38,490 nt of DNA from an uncultured Eubacteriales bacterium (GCA_902790115.1 CADAQS010000001.1:1-38490); one strand, 5' to 3'. Positions 27,702-35,220 are shown, numbered from the stretch's first letter. Notes: generated by a model from the letters alone, not told the origin. Numbers and translations are program-made.

Positions 27702-28961
27702 TCACTTCAAATGATTTGCGATCGCTTCGGGCGTCAGTTCCGTTTCGGTCTGCTCGCCCGTTTTCATGTTCTTCAGGACAGCCCTGCCCTGTTCGATCTC
27801 GTTGTCGCCGAGCACGAGCACGTTCGCCGCGCCGGTCTTGTCCGCGTACTTCATCTGCGCCTTGACGCTGCGGCCGAGGTGGTCGACGTCGATGCAAAGT
27901 CCCTTTTTGCGCAGCTGCTGGGCGAGTACGAACGCCCGTTCCTTGCCCGCGTCGCCCAGACCCACGAGCATCAGATCGTAGCGCAGCGGCTTTTCGACCG
28001 TGACGCCGAGCTGATCCATGATCAGCAGCAGCCGCTCCATGCCGAGGCCGAAGCCGACCGCCGGCATCTCGGGACCGCCGAGCTCGTGAATGAGGCCGTC
28101 GTAGCGCCCGCCGCCGCACAGCGTTCCCTGCGCGCCGGGCATGCCGGAGACGATCTCGAACACGGTCTTGGTGTAGTAATCAAGCCCGCGGACGAGCATC
28201 GGGTCGAGTTCGTAGCGGATGCCGATCGCGTCGAGCAGATGCGTCAGCTTGTCCATGTGGTCGCGGCACTCGTCGCAGACGTAGTCCATCGTGTGCGGCG
28301 CGGCCTTGACGATCTCTTTGCAGGTATCGACCTTGCAGTCGAGGATGCGCAAAGGATTGGTCTCAAAGCGCTGCTTGCAGGTGTCGCACAGCTCGTCGTA
28401 ACGGCTCGAAAGGTATTCCTTGAGCGCCGCCTGATAGCGGCCGCGGCACTTCGGGCAGCCGATGCTGTTGAGCTTGATCGTAAGGTCGTGCACGCCGATC
28501 GTGTCGAACAGCTCCGCGGCGATCGCGATGACCTCGGCGTCGGCGGACGGATTCGGCGCGCCGAACACCTCGACGCCGAACTGGTGATGCTCCCGGAGCC
28601 GCCCGGCCTGCGGACGCTCATACCGGAACACCGGGCAGTAGAGGTAATACATCTTGGTCGGCTGCGCTTCGGAAAACAGACCGTTTTCGACGAACATGCG
28701 CACCGCGCCGGCGGTTCCTTCGGGCTTTAAGGTGATGCTGCGGTCGCCCTTGTCGGTGAACGTGTACATCTCCTTCTGCACGATGTCGGTCGTGTCGCCG
28801 ACGCCGCGCAAAAACAGCTCGGTATGCTCAATGCACGGCGTGCGCGCTTCTAAAAGACCGTACTTTTTCACGATGCCCCGCATCGTCTGCTCCAGATACT
28901 GCCAGCGATAGCTCTCCTCGGGCAGTACGTCTTTGGTCCCTTTCGGTGCTTTGTAAGCCAT
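27702..28961 (-). CDS. hisS: Histidyl-tRNA synthetase
   Basis: A 419-residue class II synthetase. Diagnostic blocks are the KGTKD start, LKPEGTAGAVRM, YERPQAGRLREHHQFGVEVFG (motif 2), LVRGLDYYTKTVFEI (histidine A) and GGGRYDGLIHELGG (histidine B), and a C-terminal anticodon domain. A Cys-rich stretch (CPKC, CDTC, CKVDTC, CDEC, about 195-265) is common in clostridial HisRS. ATG at 28961 has AAAGGAG; a longer in-frame start would read through the riboswitch terminator and is rejected. It heads hisS-aspS-trxA under T-box control. Confidence 0.96.
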   Translation of the reverse strand: MAYKAPKGTKDVLPEESYRWQYLEQTMRGIVKKYGLLEARTPCIEHTELFLRGVGDTTDIVQKEMYTFTDKGDRSITLKPEGTAGAVRMFVENGLFSEAQPTKMYYLYCPVFRYERPQAGRLREHHQFGVEVFGAPNPSADAEVIAIAAELFDTIGVHDLTIKLNSIGCPKCRGRYQAALKEYLSSRYDELCDTCKQRFETNPLRILDCKVDTCKEIVKAAPHTMDYVCDECRDHMDKLTHLLDAIGIRYELDPMLVRGLDYYTKTVFEIVSGMPGAQGTLCGGGRYDGLIHELGGPEMPAVGFGLGMERLLLIMDQLGVTVEKPLRYDLMLVGLGDAGKERAFVLAQQLRKKGLCIDVDHLGRSVKAQMKYADKTGAANVLVLGDNEIEQGRAVLKNMKTGEQTETELTPEAIANHLK

Positions 28962-28976
28962 AACCCTCTCCTTTTG

Positions 28977-29204
28977 AAAAAATAAACGCGGTCCTTCCAT
29001 CGAAAGGGACGGAAAGCCCGCGGTGCCACCCTGCTTCGTGAGAAACCTCACGCACTCTTTTCCGATAACGCAGAAAACGCGGCATGCCTTTTTTTGACAT
29101 GCGGCTCCCGGGTGTCGTTCGCCGGATCGGAACCGCGCGCCTTTCAGCCCTGGGCGCGCTCTCTAAGGGATCCGAAGCCGGTTACTCTTCCGCTCATCGC
29201 CTTT
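28977..29204 (-). promoter_or_regulatory. T-box riboswitch of hisS-aspS
   Basis: The T-box sequence AGGGTGGCACCGCG lies at 29019-29032 on the minus strand. Upstream are stem I elements: GAAGAGTAA near the start, AGAGAGCGCGCC with an apical GGCTGAAAGG loop closed by GGCGCGC, and a specifier-side segment GAACGACACC (29112-29116 is GACAC). In GACAC the Asp triplet GAC and the His triplet CAC overlap. The UGGN loop reads UGGC, which pairs with GCCA ends, the discriminator of tRNA-Asp (G73), not the C73 of bacterial tRNA-His. Asp is therefore the better-supported ligand. A terminator (28977-29022: CGCGG paired with CCGCG, plus CTTTCC with GGAAGG) ends in TTTATTTTTTT and is antagonised by the T-box pairing. 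Confidence 0.93.
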
Positions 29205-29210
29205 CTACTG

Positions 29211-29239
29211 ATTATATCGGCCGTCCGCGCCCGTGTCAA
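29211..29239 (-). promoter_or_regulatory. hisS-aspS promoter
   Basis: Minus strand full consensus TTGACA (29234-29239), 17-base spacer, TATAAT (29211-29216), just after the acetyltransferase stop codon. Confidence 0.92.
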
Positions 29240-29266
29240 GCATGTTTGCACGGATTTTGCAGTCTT

Positions 29267-29887
29267 TCAGGCAAACAGCTCGGGATGATTCGCCAGCGCG
29301 TCGGCTTCGGAAAGCGTTCGGATGACGCGGCACGGATTGCCCGCCGCGATCACGCCGTCCGGAAGGTCGCGCGTGACGACGCTGCCCGCGCCGATCACGC
29401 AGTTTTTCCCGATCGTGACGCCGCCGCAGACGGTGACGTTCGCCGCGATCCAGCAGCCGTCCCCGATCGTGATCGGTTTGGCGTACTCGAGATCGTACCA
29501 GCTGCCGTCGGGCTTCTGCCGTAAGGCGCGGTCGGCGGAAAGCAGCGGATGCATCGGCGGCATCAGCGAGCAGTTCGGTCCGAAGAACACGTCGTCCCCG
29601 ATCACGACCGGCGCGCAATCGAGCACCGTCAGGTTGTAATTGACAAAGCAGCGCGCGCCGAAGGTCGTAAAGCAGCCGTAGTCGAACTGCAGCGGCGCGT
29701 TGATCCACGACTCTGCGCCGAGATTCGGCACAAGCTCCTTCAGCAGCGTCTCCTGTCGGTCCCCGTCGTCGGGATCGCAGTCGTTGTACGCCTTGCAGAG
29801 CCGCCGCGCCCGCGCGCGAAGCGATACCAGCTCCTCGTCCGTCGGGTCGTAGAGTTTTCCGCCGAGCATCTTTTCCCGTTCCGTCAT
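29267..29887 (-). CDS. Maltose/galactoside-type O-acetyltransferase
   Basis: A 206-residue left-handed beta-helix acetyltransferase of the Maa/LacA/NodL family, which moves acetyl from acetyl-CoA to a sugar hydroxyl. The N-terminal Mac domain (MTEREKMLGGKLYDP...) is followed by hexapeptide repeats such as VVIGDDVFFGPN and ITIGDGCWIAANVTVCGGVTIGKNCVIGAGSVV, and the catalytic His is H113 in PPMHPL. The GNPCRVIR end is typical. ATG at 29887 follows GGGAGG. It has its own promoter and no clear terminator before the hisS promoter. The natural substrate is unknown; many members serve as sugar detoxifiers. Confidence 0.92.
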   Translation of the reverse strand: MTEREKMLGGKLYDPTDEELVSLRARARRLCKAYNDCDPDDGDRQETLLKELVPNLGAESWINAPLQFDYGCFTTFGARCFVNYNLTVLDCAPVVIGDDVFFGPNCSLMPPMHPLLSADRALRQKPDGSWYDLEYAKPITIGDGCWIAANVTVCGGVTIGKNCVIGAGSVVTRDLPDGVIAAGNPCRVIRTLSEADALANHPELFA

Positions 29888-29916
29888 ATCCGCCTCCCGC
29901 AAATTTCGCTGCTCCC

Positions 29917-29945
29917 ATTATAGCCGATACCGGCGCGGCTGTCCA
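29917..29945 (-). promoter_or_regulatory. Acetyltransferase promoter
   Basis: Minus strand TGGACA (29940-29945), 17-base spacer, TATAAT (29917-29922). Confidence 0.82.
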
Positions 29946-30005
29946 CCGGAAAAAAGCATATCCGTCCGCGCGGCCGCATAGGATAGCGGCGAAGGGGGTG
30001 CGAGA

Positions 30006-30437
30006 ATGCGAAAAGGGAACCGACGTAAAAAACGGAGCGCATTGGCGCTTTGGAATCCGATCCGTGCCATGCTGCTTGCGGGGGCGGCGGCAGCCGCGGC
30101 GATCCTGCTGCTTGGGCTGCTGCTGTATTGGGAATGGCTGCCGGACGGTGCGATCCCGATCGGCAACGCGCTGATCAAGGTCCTTTGCGCCGCGCTTGCG
30201 GGATTCTTTGCCGCCCGCAATCTGTCGGAGCACGCCTGCCGCACCGGCGCCGTCGCCGGCGCGCTGTTTTGGGCGTTTTCGACGGCCGTATTCTCGCTTT
30301 GTCTCGGCAGCTTCCGGTTTACCTGGACGCTGCTGTCCGACCTGCTGCTGTCCGTAACCGCGGGCGCCGCCGCAGCCGCTCTGCGCGTGCTGCTGCGCAA
30401 AAAGAGACGGGACGCAAAAAAGGACGCGGCGCCGTGA
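30006..30437 (+). CDS. Small four-helix membrane protein, TIGR04086-like
   Basis: A 143-residue membrane protein with a very basic N-terminus (MRKGNRRKKR), four predicted transmembrane helices (about 19-42, 50-71, 80-100 and 106-129) and a Lys/Arg-rich C-terminal tail. Both termini are likely cytosolic. The layout, size and the pattern AGFFAARN..... followed by TGAVAGALFWAF resemble the TIGR04086 (YrzE-like) family of unknown function. The start follows AAGGGGGTG. No promoter with good boxes was found between it and the divergent acetyltransferase. It ends at a terminator shared with the convergent lipoprotein gene. Family assignment is tentative. Confidence 0.78.
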   Translation: MRKGNRRKKRSALALWNPIRAMLLAGAAAAAAILLLGLLLYWEWLPDGAIPIGNALIKVLCAALAGFFAARNLSEHACRTGAVAGALFWAFSTAVFSLCLGSFRFTWTLLSDLLLSVTAGAAAAALRVLLRKKRRDAKKDAAP

Positions 30438-30454
30438 TCCTTTGGACATCGACA

Positions 30455-30484
30455 AAAAAGAAAGCAGCAGGCTGCTTTCTTTTT
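30455..30484. terminator. Bidirectional terminator
   Basis: A nearly loopless perfect inverted repeat: AAAAAGAAAGCAGC (30455-30468) and its complement (30471-30484) around AG. It has T-rich tails on both strands and lies between convergent genes whose stops are 30437 (+) and 30491 (-). Confidence 0.92.
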
Positions 30485-30490
30485 GGTCGT

Positions 30491-31954
30491 TCAGTATCCC
30501 TGCCCCGGGTCGATGATCGAGCCGTCGATGGCGTTGATCTGCAGATAGCACGCCCCGGGAACGAAATAAACCGCATCTCCGTTCTCATCGATATCCCAAC
30601 CTTCGCCGATGTTCCGCAACAGGTTTTCTCCCCGCAGCACGAGGCTGCCGTAAAACGACCAGGCCGGCACGAGCAGGTACGTTCCGGTCGCCCCCTCCTT
30701 CCGAATCCGCACGTTTTCCAGCGCGATGCGGTCGATACGAATCGTTGCATCCGTAATCTTCATATCGCAATAATCGCAGCTGACCCGAGCCTCCTCGAGC
30801 ACGGGGAACACCTCCAGCATGATTTGCTTGCGGAACGTCGCCAGGACCGTTTCAAACGGAGCCAGCTTTACGTTCTCGTTGACAATCCGTGTCACGGTCG
30901 AAGGCTTGTGCCACTCGAACCAGTTCACACCGGTATCACGGATCTTAAAGTATGCATATTCCTGCTCGCATGGTTCGCTGTACGTGCGGTCGCCGCCGTT
31001 CTGCGAATAATACCCGAACACGTCCTGCTGGCTGTGCGTCATTGCGCCGGTCATGCCGTTCACGGGTCGTGTGAACCAGATCACGTACGCCTGTTCGTCG
31101 TGGCGCTCATACTCCTCACCATAGCGCGGACAATCTGCTGCAAAGACCAACACAGGTTCCAGATCGGTTTCTCCAAGCCTTGCAAGGAACGTCTTTGCGA
31201 CGGCAACCGCCTCGTCTTCGCTCAGCGTCACACCGCGTAACGGTCCCGTGACCGGTTCATAACGTGTTGTCTGGCTGATTGCATCATCCATGTTTGCATA
31301 CTCGATCGTCCCATCCATACGTGCTTCGATCGGCGAATGGTACTTCCGTTCCGGTCTTTCGTCGTCGACCTCTGCATTCATACGACCGAGCGCATCGTAT
31401 GCCGCATCGCTTAAATCGGCATCAAGTCCGTCGGTGCTGTCCGGTGCCTCACGGTAGTACGCCTGCCATACTTCGAGCTGTTCGTTCAGATCCTTTCGCA
31501 ATTCTTCCCGTTCTGCTTCGGACAGGTTTGCGTAATCCTCATCGAGGGTCGAAAGGCTCTCCTGTACTGCCCGGATCTCGCGCAGAATACCCTCGCGCGT
31601 CATATTGGCGCCCGCTTCGCTTTCGCGCACAAGAAGCCGTCGTCCGTCCGCGATCCGTGTCAGCATGTCCCTCGCCCAGGCAGCATCGTACGTTTGGGAC
31701 ACGACCTCCGCAACGGGATAACAGTCAACCGCGGGCAGCACAACTTCTGCGGCAAGTTCAACGGTCAGGCTCTGCCCGTAGATGATCTCGTCGACACGCG
31801 CAGGTGCTTCAAACCGCTTTTCCTCGGCAGGGACGTCGGCGATCTTTTCCGTCAATACGCCGTCGCCCTTATTCACAACAAATTCTTCCTCCGGCGTCGG
31901 CTGACAGGCACAAAACAGTATGATGATTGCAAGCAAAGCCGCGATTCGTTTCAT
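30491..31954 (-). CDS. Lipoprotein of unknown function A (DUF6034-like), paralogue of the next gene
   Basis: A 487-residue predicted lipoprotein with a signal peptide ending in LFCAC (C17 as lipid site, slightly atypical lipobox). The mature protein begins QPTPEEEFVVNKGD and ends NAIDGSIIDPGQGY. A helical, highly charged segment spans about 110-172. The same beginning and end recur in the neighbouring 503-residue protein, so the two are tandem paralogues. I believe they resemble DUF6034 lipoproteins of gut Firmicutes, but this is from memory of the motif. No catalytic motif was recognised. GGAGGAGG sets the start. The gene has lower GC than its neighbours. A four-repeat operator overlaps its promoter. 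Confidence 0.82.
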   Translation of the reverse strand: MKRIAALLAIIILFCACQPTPEEEFVVNKGDGVLTEKIADVPAEEKRFEAPARVDEIIYGQSLTVELAAEVVLPAVDCYPVAEVVSQTYDAAWARDMLTRIADGRRLLVRESEAGANMTREGILREIRAVQESLSTLDEDYANLSEAEREELRKDLNEQLEVWQAYYREAPDSTDGLDADLSDAAYDALGRMNAEVDDERPERKYHSPIEARMDGTIEYANMDDAISQTTRYEPVTGPLRGVTLSEDEAVAVAKTFLARLGETDLEPVLVFAADCPRYGEEYERHDEQAYVIWFTRPVNGMTGAMTHSQQDVFGYYSQNGGDRTYSEPCEQEYAYFKIRDTGVNWFEWHKPSTVTRIVNENVKLAPFETVLATFRKQIMLEVFPVLEEARVSCDYCDMKITDATIRIDRIALENVRIRKEGATGTYLLVPAWSFYGSLVLRGENLLRNIGEGWDIDENGDAVYFVPGACYLQINAIDGSIIDPGQGY

Positions 31955-32055
31955 TTCTCCTCCTCCGATTCCATCCTAATGGTTTTTGGGAAAAAAGTTG
32001 TTGCCGAACTGTAATCAATTTGTAATTGTCCGGCTATGATCCTTTTTATAAATCG

Positions 32056-32109
32056 ATTATAAAACCGAGATGTCATCAAAACGTCACAGTGTTGTCACGG
32101 AGTTGTAAA
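32056..32109 (-). promoter_or_regulatory. Promoter with four 11-bp-spaced hexamers, lipoprotein A
   Basis: On the + strand the units TGTCAT, CGTCAC, TGTCAC and TGTAAA start at 32071, 32082, 32093 and 32104, each separated by exactly 5 bases (11-bp period). In gene orientation they read TTTACA, GTGACA, GTGACG, ATGACA, and the last ends 9 bases before the -10 TATAAT (32056-32061). There is no separate -35; the repeat array covers that position, as expected for a promoter activated by an OmpR/PhoB-type response regulator. Confidence 0.72.
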
Positions 32110-32261
32110 ATTTTGGATAAAAAATCGAATTCATGCATAATGCTCCCATTTCCCTCGATCTGCGTCCGTTTTCTTCTCTAATATATTAAGACGCATGAAC
32201 GACCGTTTCTGTTGCAGCACTGCAAAATCTTCGCAGCGATACGAAATCGGTAAGCAGCGCA
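32110..32261. other. AT-rich intergenic stretch with no recognised element
   Basis: Between the lipoprotein A operator and the lipoprotein B terminator. AT-rich against a GC-rich background, with no convincing open frame, promoter or repeat. Confidence 0.5.
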
Positions 32262-32319
32262 TAAAAAGGAGCTGCCGGAGAATTCGCGTTTCGGCGATTT
32301 GGGGGCTTCTTCGGCAGCT
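32262..32319 (-). terminator. Probable terminator after lipoprotein B
   Basis: AGCTGCCG (32312-32319 strand complement) pairs with CGGCAGCT (32270-32277) across a ~34-base loop, and CCTTTTTATG follows on the minus strand. The long loop makes it less certain than the other terminators here. Confidence 0.6.
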
Positions 32320-32336
32320 TCAGGATTCATTTTGGG

Positions 32337-33848
32337 TTAATAGCCGTAATCCGGATGAATGATCGAACCGTCGACGGCGTTCAGAATAACGACGTCGTGC
32401 TGCAAGTCCTCATTGGTCCGTTCACGTTCTCTGAATTCCGGTTCCGTCGCAAACTCTCCGTCAAAGAACACGACCCAGCAAGGCATTTCGTAGTATTCAT
32501 CGGAGTTTTTGATGTGCAGGGTATAGGTCGTCAGCAGCATTTCATAGATTTCAAGGTCGATCTGCCGATCGCCCCAATCTTCAAACGGGAAGCTGACGGA
32601 AACGGCGTTTAACGCAATGCGCTTCACATCGTCAAACGGAAGCAGTTCCACGCTTTCGTTTACGCATTCCAGAACGGACTTCGGCGCCGAATAACCGAAG
32701 TACTGAATGCCGTTTTCATCGATCAAAACTTCCAGCTCTTCATCACGAATCGGTTTATTCACGAGGTATCCGCTGTTATCTCCTTCCTTCCTATATGACA
32801 CCGGCGCATACGGAACGCTGACGGACGGATACCCGCCGTAGTCACGGATCAGTCGGAATGTCCAGCCACCGGTGACATAGTGCAGTTTTCCGCCGATGCT
32901 GTCCAAAAGGTTCGATTCGACCGCGCTTTTCACCGCAAAGTCCGTAAAGCCGAGCCGTTCCATCTCCGCATGCAGAATCTTTTCGGCCTCCGTCTTATCC
33001 ATTTTGACGTCCTTCCAGATCTTTGCATTCGGTTCGTCGAAGCGCTTGTCGTCTTCGTAATAATAGCGGTAATAGTTATAGCCGGAATTGCTGCACCCCT
33101 TCGATATGATCAGAAAATCCTGCCACCATGTAACCGCCGCCTTGCTTCCGTCCTCCAGTGTAAAGCCGCTGGTGCGTCTCTCCTTCAGGCTGTTGTAATC
33201 CGAAACCGGCGTTGTTTCAAGCTTCTCCGGCGCTTTCTCGATCTGCTCCATGTATTCTTTGAGCTGTGCGTCGACCTCCTCCTGCGTGAGTTCCGTTTCA
33301 TCGCGGTCGACGCCGTCGTTCGGCTTGCCCGCCGCCTGCCACTCAAGTTTTGCGTTCGCCTCTTTAAGATACCGCTCCATCTCCTGTTTAATATCGTCCT
33401 TGGTCGGCTCCTGCGTAAAGACCTCGGTGGGCTTTTTTAACAGCGCCGTCGCAAGCTTTGCCGCTTCCTCTGAGGAAATCTCCCTGCCGCGCGTGCGGTA
33501 AACCGGGTACAGCCCGTCCGCCCTCTGCACGATCTTCGCATGCACCGCGATCGAAAGATGATCGCTGTACTTCTCCGCATCCGCATCCCAGCGTTCCGGG
33601 AAGGTCTGCGGCGAAAGCGCTGCGCCGGGCTTCGTTTCGCTTCCGGGATCGGTTGTTGTTGACGCATTATTCGCCGCTTGTTCGGATACAGAGACCGAAT
33701 CTTCTGCCTGCGCCGGAACCGGCGTTGCCGCAAGCTTCTGCTCCACAACTTCATCACCCTTATTGATCACATAGTCGTGATCCGGCGTCGGCACGCAGGC
33801 CGTCAGCAGCAGCGCCGCCAGCAGCCACAGAATCATTTGCTTTTTCAT
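32337..33848 (-). CDS. Lipoprotein of unknown function B (DUF6034-like), paralogue of lipoprotein A
   Basis: A 503-residue predicted lipoprotein with a clean lipobox LTAC (C18). The mature protein starts VPTPDHDYVINKGDE, then a Ser/Thr/Ala/Pro-rich linker (about 40-80) before a large folded region with an aromatic patch (GYNYYRYYYED), ending NAVDGSIIHPDYGY. The shared N- and C-terminal motifs and similar length identify it as a paralogue of lipoprotein A, although the middle has diverged strongly. The start has AAAGGAG. It has its own promoter with the same repeat operator. Function unknown; anchored on the outside of the membrane, so sensing, binding or envelope maintenance are possible. Confidence 0.82.
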   Translation of the reverse strand: MKKQMILWLLAALLLTACVPTPDHDYVINKGDEVVEQKLAATPVPAQAEDSVSVSEQAANNASTTTDPGSETKPGAALSPQTFPERWDADAEKYSDHLSIAVHAKIVQRADGLYPVYRTRGREISSEEAAKLATALLKKPTEVFTQEPTKDDIKQEMERYLKEANAKLEWQAAGKPNDGVDRDETELTQEEVDAQLKEYMEQIEKAPEKLETTPVSDYNSLKERRTSGFTLEDGSKAAVTWWQDFLIISKGCSNSGYNYYRYYYEDDKRFDEPNAKIWKDVKMDKTEAEKILHAEMERLGFTDFAVKSAVESNLLDSIGGKLHYVTGGWTFRLIRDYGGYPSVSVPYAPVSYRKEGDNSGYLVNKPIRDEELEVLIDENGIQYFGYSAPKSVLECVNESVELLPFDDVKRIALNAVSVSFPFEDWGDRQIDLEIYEMLLTTYTLHIKNSDEYYEMPCWVVFFDGEFATEPEFRERERTNEDLQHDVVILNAVDGSIIHPDYGY

Positions 33849-33915
33849 GGGAATTCTCCTTTCGTTTCCTGATTGTGGCGGTTCGCCGCCCTTCGGATCC
33901 GGCGCAATATCCGGT

Positions 33916-33943
33916 TGTCACAGAGTCGTCACCCGCCCGTGAA
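33916..33943 (-). promoter_or_regulatory. Second, shorter copy of the 11-bp repeat operator
   Basis: TGTCAC (33916-33921), AGAGT, CGTCAC (33927-33932), then five bases and a weak third unit CGTGAA (33938-33943). Same period and same AGAGT spacer as the main array at 34021. It lies between that array and the lipoprotein B start. No clear -10 follows it, so it may act as an auxiliary site. Confidence 0.55.
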
Positions 33944-34004
33944 CAAGATGCGGCATTTTCGTCAAATAATCTTCCGCTTCCGGCATGCCGCACCTTCCTT
34001 CGCC

Positions 34005-34059
34005 ATTGTACAAAAAAACTTGTAACAGAGTCCTCACGGACTTGTTGCAGAGTTGTAAA
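34005..34059 (-). promoter_or_regulatory. Promoter with four 11-bp-spaced hexamers, lipoprotein B
   Basis: On the + strand TGTAAC, CCTCAC, TGTTGC and TGTAAA start at 34021, 34032, 34043 and 34054, with 5-base spacers (AGAGT, GGACT, AGAGT). In gene orientation the array begins TTTACAACTCTG, nearly identical to the TTTACAACTCCG of lipoprotein A. A -10 TACAAT (34005-34010) lies 10 bases beyond the last unit, which reproduces the geometry at lipoprotein A. Confidence 0.7.
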
Positions 34060-34128
34060 ATCGCCTCCGCCGAAGCAGAATTTACAACTTCCCGCTTCCT
34101 CGCCGAAAAAGTGCCGAAATCGGGCGAT

Positions 34129-34183
34129 TCTACCCACGGTAGAGAACATTTTCGGCATTCTACCGGCAAAAGCGGTCCGGTAG
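34129..34183. repeat. Pair of CTACC-type inverted repeats upstream of degV
   Basis: TCTACC-CAC-GGTAGA (34129-34143) and CTACCGG-N10-CCGGTAG (34160-34183). They share the core CTACC/GGTAG and lie between the lipoprotein B operator and the degV promoter, with no T run after either. They could be operator sites or RNA hairpins; nothing in the window names the factor. Confidence 0.45.
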
Positions 34184-34205
34184 GACGGAGAAAGCGGCGG
34201 ATAGA

Positions 34206-34234
34206 TTGACGCGGAGGATTTGATCCGGTATAGT
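34206..34234 (+). promoter_or_regulatory. degV promoter
   Basis: TTGACG (34206-34211), 17-base spacer, TATAGT (34229-34234). Confidence 0.82.
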
Positions 34235-34309
34235 AAGCTGATGAAAGAATACGGTGCACGCGGGGCGGAGCGGTCTCGCTTGTTTCCGGTGTGAAAGGAG
34301 CATTACAAC

Positions 34310-35176
34310 ATGGCAGAGTATCGGATCTTTGCAGACGCGGCATGCGATATCCCGAAGGAGACCCTGCGGCAGTGGGGCGTTGAGATGGTCGAAATGACCT
34401 TCCGCTTCACGGACGAGGAGCAGGAGCATTACAACAGCGAAACGGACGTTGTGGATTTCTACAACCAGATGCGCGCAGGGCGCTGCTCGCGCACCGCGGC
34501 GATCAATACGGCGGCGTTCATCGATGCCTTCCGGCCGACGCTCGAGCAGGGACGCGACCTGCTCTACGTCGCGTTCTCGTCCGGCGGTTCCACGACCTAT
34601 GAGCAGTCGCTCGCGGCCATCGCGCAGCTGCAGCCCGAGTTCCCCGACCGCAAGATCCTTTCGGTCGACGCGCTCGCGTACTCCGCCGGTCTCGGCCTGA
34701 CCGTCTACCTCGCCGCCCAGAAGCAGCAGGCGGGCGCGACCATCGAGGAGGTCTTCCGCTACGTCGAGGACATCCGCCTGCACGTCTGCCACTGGTTCAC
34801 CGTCGATGATCTCGTCTACCTCAAGCGCGGCGGACGCGTCAGCGCGACGACCGCGCTCGTCGGCACCATGCTCGGCATCAAGCCGGTTCTGCACGTGGAC
34901 GACGCCGGACACCTCGTCAGCGTCGATAAGGCGCGCAGCCGCCGCCGCAGCCTCAAAGCCATGGCCGACCGCTTCCGCGAAACCGCGCTCGATCCCGCCC
35001 ACGGCACAATCTTCATCGGCCACGGCGACTGCCGCGAGGACGCCGATTACCTCGCCGGGCTCGTCCGCAAGATCGCCGGCCGCGACGTCGATCTTATCAC
35101 CTACATCGGACCCGTCATCGGCTCCCACTCCGGCCCCGGCACCGCCGCCCTGTTCTTCCTCGGCTCGAAGCGGTAA
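34310..35176 (+). CDS. DegV family fatty-acid-binding protein
   Basis: A 288-residue DegV protein. The family binds a fatty acid and, as FakB, presents it to the kinase FakA for phosphorylation. The fold marks are present: an N-terminal ADAACDIPKE strand and turn, RTAAINTAAF (in place of the usual TSQPS loop), SSGGSTTYEQ (usually SSGLSGTY), SVDALAYSAGLG and RGGRVSATTALVGTMLGIKPVL, then the C-terminal IGPVIGSHSGPGT. Substitutions in the two lipid-head loops may change specificity. AAAGGAG precedes the ATG. No fakA is in the window. Own promoter and terminator. Confidence 0.92.
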   Translation: MAEYRIFADAACDIPKETLRQWGVEMVEMTFRFTDEEQEHYNSETDVVDFYNQMRAGRCSRTAAINTAAFIDAFRPTLEQGRDLLYVAFSSGGSTTYEQSLAAIAQLQPEFPDRKILSVDALAYSAGLGLTVYLAAQKQQAGATIEEVFRYVEDIRLHVCHWFTVDDLVYLKRGGRVSATTALVGTMLGIKPVLHVDDAGHLVSVDKARSRRRSLKAMADRFRETALDPAHGTIFIGHGDCREDADYLAGLVRKIAGRDVDLITYIGPVIGSHSGPGTAALFFLGSKR

Positions 35177-35188
35177 CCGAACCCTTTC

Positions 35189-35220
35189 AAAGTCCCGTTA
35201 TGCGGGACTTTTTTCTTTTT
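35189..35220 (+). terminator. Terminator after degV
   Basis: A 9-bp stem (35189-35197 with 35203-35211, AAAGTCCCG), TTATG loop, then TTTTCTTTTT. Confidence 0.88.

Noticed and set aside
34007-34012. TGTACA next to the lipoprotein B array as a fifth hexamer
   Set aside because: It starts 14 bases from the neighbouring unit, so it is out of the 11-bp phase, and it overlaps the probable -10 box.
33918-34343. A 141-codon frame on the minus strand over the lipoprotein B upstream region
   Set aside because: No ribosome site, no recognisable domain, and it would lie over two operators and the degV start.
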